Shown here piece by piece: positions 61,601 through 64,000 of a DNA stretch of 64,000 bases; the stretch's first letter is position 1; each line of letters opens with the position of its first letter. Source of the stretch: CAYOEV01 sp964403075 (lineage in GTDB: Bacteria > Bacteroidota > Bacteroidia > Cytophagales > Cyclobacteriaceae); assembly GCA_964403075.1 (NCBI GenBank), contig CAYOEV010000012.1, positions 7,481-71,480 of the forward strand, written 5' to 3'. The translations under genes were made by a program, and so were the position numbers. The notes beneath the pieces are model-generated. The model was not told where the DNA came from. It made no database searches and was given only the letters and a program-made list of their open reading frames with translations.

Positions 61601-64000
61601 ATTTCTACCTCGTAGTCGGCGATGAGGCCGTCCACATCTGCGTCGGTAATTGTGATTACACCTTCGTCGTTGGTACAATCGAAGTCATCCAGCGCAGCGG
61701 CCCGTATGGTGGCCTCATCAAATGAAGGGATCACGCGGTCGTCAGTCACCAGGATGGTTCGTATGGCCGTACAGCCGGTCAACTCATCGGTAAGTCTGAC
61801 GGTATAGTTGCCTGTTTCAAGACCTGGGAGGTTATCGGTGCCGGGTGTTTCGTTCACGTCGGTACCCAGTGGTACACCTGCTACTGATGTGCCGCTGAAC
61901 CATTCAAAAGTGTAGCGGGCATCATCTACCAGTCTGCCAGCCGGATCAGTGGCCGTGGCAGTGACCGTTCCGTCGCCACCTACGCAGAAGGTGTCACCCG
62001 TTTGATTCAGTGCCAGTGTAGATGGTACGATGTCGTCAGCTACATTGATGGCAAAGATTTCGGCGCACTCATTGCCGCTATTCTGTACTTCCAGGAAGTA
62101 TATACCGGAAGTAAGACCGGTAATTTCACCATTAGATACCCGCGCTGCCGCCGGCGCCAGAAGACTGGTACCCGGTACAGTTATGATGTCATTGTTGGCA
62201 TCTCTCCAGGTAAACACATATCCTACGGCCGTGACCGGATCGAGGTCAATGGGAGCGCCAGATAGATTGGTGGTGATGAAATCCACGGTAATGTGACCAT
62301 TGGCCAGGGTATTGTCACAACTTTCATTTGGCGCAACCGTGTAGTTTGCTGCCAAAAGATTGATGTCTTCCTGATTTTCAGGTAACGTGATGGAAGCCTG
62401 TACCAGGCAGCCATCGTTGGGTGCGGTGGCGTCTATCACCTCCACGGTGTAGTTACCTCCGTCCAGACCGGAGATCACATCGGCGAAAGCATTTCCACTA
62501 TTCAGGGTGCCCGACTCGTTGTTGATGGCCCCATTGGGTTCGTCTACTACCGTACCTACAGACGTACCCGCGTACCAGATATAGGTGTAGTCGCCAGAAG
62601 GAGCAACGTTGGTCAGTTCAAAATCAATGGAACCGGACCCTTCGTCGCCGTCTACCACACAGCTGCGATCTACTTCGCTGATCGACAACAGTATGGATGG
62701 ATTCTCCGTGTCATCGTTAATGATGAACTGTGCCGGTGGGGTTTCACAACCCGATGCGGTGTGTCGTGCCGTGATGAAATAGGTGTCTGGAGCCAGCGAG
62801 GTTGACGCAATGTCTGCAGCGGTGGGACCAGAAAGTATCACGGTGCTCAGGTCGCCCTGGTAAAGGGTGTAATCGTCGTAATCTGTCAATACTTCACTAC
62901 CCATAGGGGAGCCGTCCACGTTGGCGTCGGTCAGTGTGATGCTGCCATTGGGTGCCGCACAGCTGGTGACATCGGTTGGCGCAAGATCGATGATGTTATG
63001 CGACTGTGGCGCATCACCAACGGTGAAGGTTTCTTGCACTTCACAGAAATTGCTTGCCCCCGGAGGATTTGGCGCGCGTTCTACCACGAGCGTATACTGT
63101 CCAGGATCTAAATCTTCGATGCGCGTGGTGTTGGCCCCATCTGTGGAAACTAGCACCGCACCACTCGTACCTACGCCCTGATACCAGGTGTAGAGGAAGC
63201 CGTCGTTTTGTACCACATCCTGTGCCACCTTGGCTACTTCCACCTCGATGCTACCGTTACCCCCGTCCAGTTGGAAGTCAACATCCGCATCCACAGAACA
63301 GAAGGTGTTCGGGGTTACGGTATTGTCTACGATACGAGGTTCAAAGGCCTCCTGCTCGATGGTTTCAGTTACAGAAGCAGTCCAACAAAACGGACTTGAT
63401 CTTTCACGCGCAATGGCCGTATAATCACCAGAAGGCAGACCTGTGAAGGTTGCCTGGCCTCCAGTCGTTAATGTAGTCCCTAGAATTCTCTGAGTAAATA
63501 GATCTCTATCAGCAGGCACTCCGTCTCCAGCATACAAGTAGATGTCGTATAAAGTGATGTCATCAACATCACCCGGAATAAAACCTGTATTTAAAGGGTC
63601 ATCGGCCAGTTCTACAGATACCTCACCGTTGTTGTTACACTCGTCAACATTTTGACGCGCCACTTCAACGGTAGCCTGCTGCCCATTGAACGGTACATCA
63701 AACACCTCTTGGTAGCGACAGCCGGTCACCTGGTCTTCTATCACGAGGGAGTAAATGCCATCGGGAATATTGTCGAGGTTGGCTGCGAAGGTGACGCCGG
63801 CACTAATGCCATCATTGACGGTCACATCAATAGGTGCCGTGGGGTCGCTGACCAGTTGGCCGGCACCGTCCGCGAGGACCGTACCCGATGCGGGATCAGC
63901 GGCATAATTACCAGATCCTTCATACCATTCGAAACGCAGGGGATTACCGCCCGGGTTATTCTGAAGTTCTACGTCAATTTCTCCGCTAAGATCTGCACAA
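58603..64000 (-). CDS. Giant secreted repeat protein with gliding-motility / type IX C-terminal domain (partial)
   Basis: C-terminal 1798 residues of a longer SprB-like adhesin; the frame is open at base 64000, so the start is outside. It holds about 17 Cys-containing beta-sandwich repeats of 80-110 residues. Two subtypes recur: type A (YTFQWYxG ... GxYTVEV ... GC) and type B (TSCAxxNGSIxV ... YxLY ... YFxTA ... GC), alternating over much of the array. The last about 95 residues are the gliding-motility-associated C-terminal domain (LVTANNDGFNDFFLID, VTIFNRGGTKIYE, LPEGTYFFIVDKGDG), the type IX sorting signal. It would be displayed on the surface. The gene looks richer in G+C than its neighbours. 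Its SprF-type partner follows. Confidence 0.92.
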   Translation of the reverse strand, partial: CADLSGEIDVELQNNPGGNPLRFEWYEGSGNYAADPASGTVLADGAGQLVSDPTAPIDVTVNDGISAGVTFAANLDNIPDGIYSLVIEDQVTGCRYQEVFDVPFNGQQATVEVARQNVDECNNNGEVSVELADDPLNTGFIPGDVDDITLYDIYLYAGDGVPADRDLFTQRILGTTLTTGGQATFTGLPSGDYTAIARERSSPFCWTASVTETIEQEAFEPRIVDNTVTPNTFCSVDADVDFQLDGGNGSIEVEVAKVAQDVVQNDGFLYTWYQGVGTSGAVLVSTDGANTTRIEDLDPGQYTLVVERAPNPPGASNFCEVQETFTVGDAPQSHNIIDLAPTDVTSCAAPNGSITLTDANVDGSPMGSEVLTDYDDYTLYQGDLSTVILSGPTAADIASTSLAPDTYFITARHTASGCETPPAQFIINDDTENPSILLSISEVDRSCVVDGDEGSGSIDFELTNVAPSGDYTYIWYAGTSVGTVVDEPNGAINNESGTLNSGNAFADVISGLDGGNYTVEVIDATAPNDGCLVQASITLPENQEDINLLAANYTVAPNESCDNTLANGHITVDFITTNLSGAPIDLDPVTAVGYVFTWRDANNDIITVPGTSLLAPAAARVSNGEITGLTSGIYFLEVQNSGNECAEIFAINVADDIVPSTLALNQTGDTFCVGGDGTVTATATDPAGRLVDDARYTFEWFSGTSVAGVPLGTDVNETPGTDNLPGLETGNYTVRLTDELTGCTAIRTILVTDDRVIPSFDEATIRAAALDDFDCTNDEGVITITDADVDGLIADYEVEIRSGSLTGPVVNTYTNPPGPITESGLAPDSYFITAFNTTTGCEIANVRVNIEDLSTPPVITPVSLENNQDCGGGNAVGNISVRADGVDDTDPDYTFQWYAGAIAPGNEVPAPQGGATDSIFNLSAGLYFIEVTNVPNNCTSTASFTVIDEPLTPVITSYSVNDQTTCLINGSFEVFEVTIDGTPLDGVAMQTAGIELEIYSDPALTVQIGATIVTDPYEAGPLAAGTYYAVVTDPSTNCISDPIEFEVIESILYPVIDITVTAEDQPCTNANGELTATADGVDHTDPDYTFQWYIGTTATPGNEVPTADGGETATITDQLAGFYTLEVINAASGCTVAQTAQLFEEDPLIPVIQTISVVDQTSCAPENGSVEVLAVSLDALVDYTFNLYDVNPQSGAPAPIATLTASDPVLFGALASGVYYLTAEHISRGCVTPTALQFEILDNSNPPVITLVDGVNNTRCELTNANGWLSAQANGSTDPGLYSFTWTGEDVDGVPVVITNPNQPAIGDDPNDFIDGDGLVGGTYTVEVTDLATGCVMTASYDLINDSPNPLQLSVSTTPNSYCAPDFSGVMAVQVIDPQQPISQYEYLWFDGHQTSPNLSAPDYTGSIVTGLPDGLYTVYVRDISGIDNCASEPNFLEIESTIEIVDPELELTDVTSCVENNGFAQIMNDNLGQFQINWYTGTDTTATPLYANIFFADSLAIGQYTVTMRNVLTNCVYFEVFDIADNTPMIPTPLVAVLSNRTNCTIANGEAVATVEGETADYMFEWFFADDLGTPVATGSQVGGLDVGDYVVQVTQLSSGCPAVGSTDVSIIEEITDPVFEIVTTPSVCLRTEDGAANQFNGTARITFESFNFVETIVWTNDDTGEIQDDNVLIDAQPGNYSVEFIADNGCTYEATFSIETGINVYNLVTANNDGFNDFFLIDCLDFFPNNTVTIFNRGGTKIYEVEGYNNSDVRFEGFSNVGASVGSNELPEGTYFFIVDKGDGSEPEQGYLELVR

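Noticed and set aside
58603..64000. Repetitive DNA considered as CRISPR or tandem satellite
   Set aside because: The repeats are protein domains of about 80-110 residues with diverged silent sites, not short identical repeats with spacers.

Overview
The window is chromosomal DNA of a Bacteroidota bacterium, most likely a gliding, aerobic or microaerophilic member of the Cytophagales. The evidence is a fused ccoN-ccoO oxidase gene, a PorP/SprF protein next to a giant adhesin with a type IX secretion / gliding-motility C-terminal domain, TonB receptor and DUF4249 genes, YceI operons, and Bacteroidota-style promoters (-7 box TAnnTTTG, few Shine-Dalgarno sequences). I see no phage, insertion sequence, CRISPR array, tRNA or rRNA. 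Both window edges cut genes: ccoP on the left and the adhesin on the right.

Region 1 (1-12000) is a respiration and oxygen-response block. ccoS-ccoNO-ccoQ-ccoP encode a cbb3-type oxidase. A universal stress protein gene is coupled to the copper ATPase gene ccoI. A divergent pair encodes a PAS histidine kinase and a response regulator whose output is a CRP/FNR domain. Then follow a small PLDc_N-type membrane protein and a yceI-porin-yceI-lipoprotein operon. Four promoters here carry FNR-like boxes (TGAT-N4-ATCA type). In three of them the box centre is exactly 33 nt from a TAnnTTTG-like -7 element. I infer a local regulon run by the kinase and regulator, a compressed FixL/FixJ/FixK circuit.

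Region 2 (12000-24300) holds a TerB-ABC-2 exporter, a membrane-anchored glutamate-synthase-like enzyme, a PBP4-type peptidase, a Na+/H+ antiporter next to a bacterial GOLPH3 (GPP34) homologue, a K+ channel with an RCK domain, and a DnaQ-type exonuclease translationally coupled to an unknown protein. Region 3 (24400-34300) holds dnaB, a medium-chain dehydrogenase, a TPR protein, an M20 peptidase, tonB diverging from an MpaB-type oxygenase, and etfB-etfA-bifunctional nuclease-nupC. A 318-bp gap without a convincing gene follows.

Region 4 (34500-48400) has a tightly coupled TonB receptor / plug-like protein / DUF4249 lipoprotein operon, pckA, a sodium:solute symporter diverging from an OPT transporter, a TPR histidine kinase, and a TPM-domain protein. 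Region 5 (48500-57700) contains groES-groEL and a miaB - sigma54 activator - lptE - TPR - secG operon, which joins tRNA modification, outer-membrane biogenesis and secretion. A gamma carbonic anhydrase gene diverges from it. Inverted repeats with TGACA/TGTCA arms occur upstream of both groES and miaB. Region 6 (57700-64000) is the PorP/SprF gene and the C-terminal 1798 residues of a giant secreted repeat protein.
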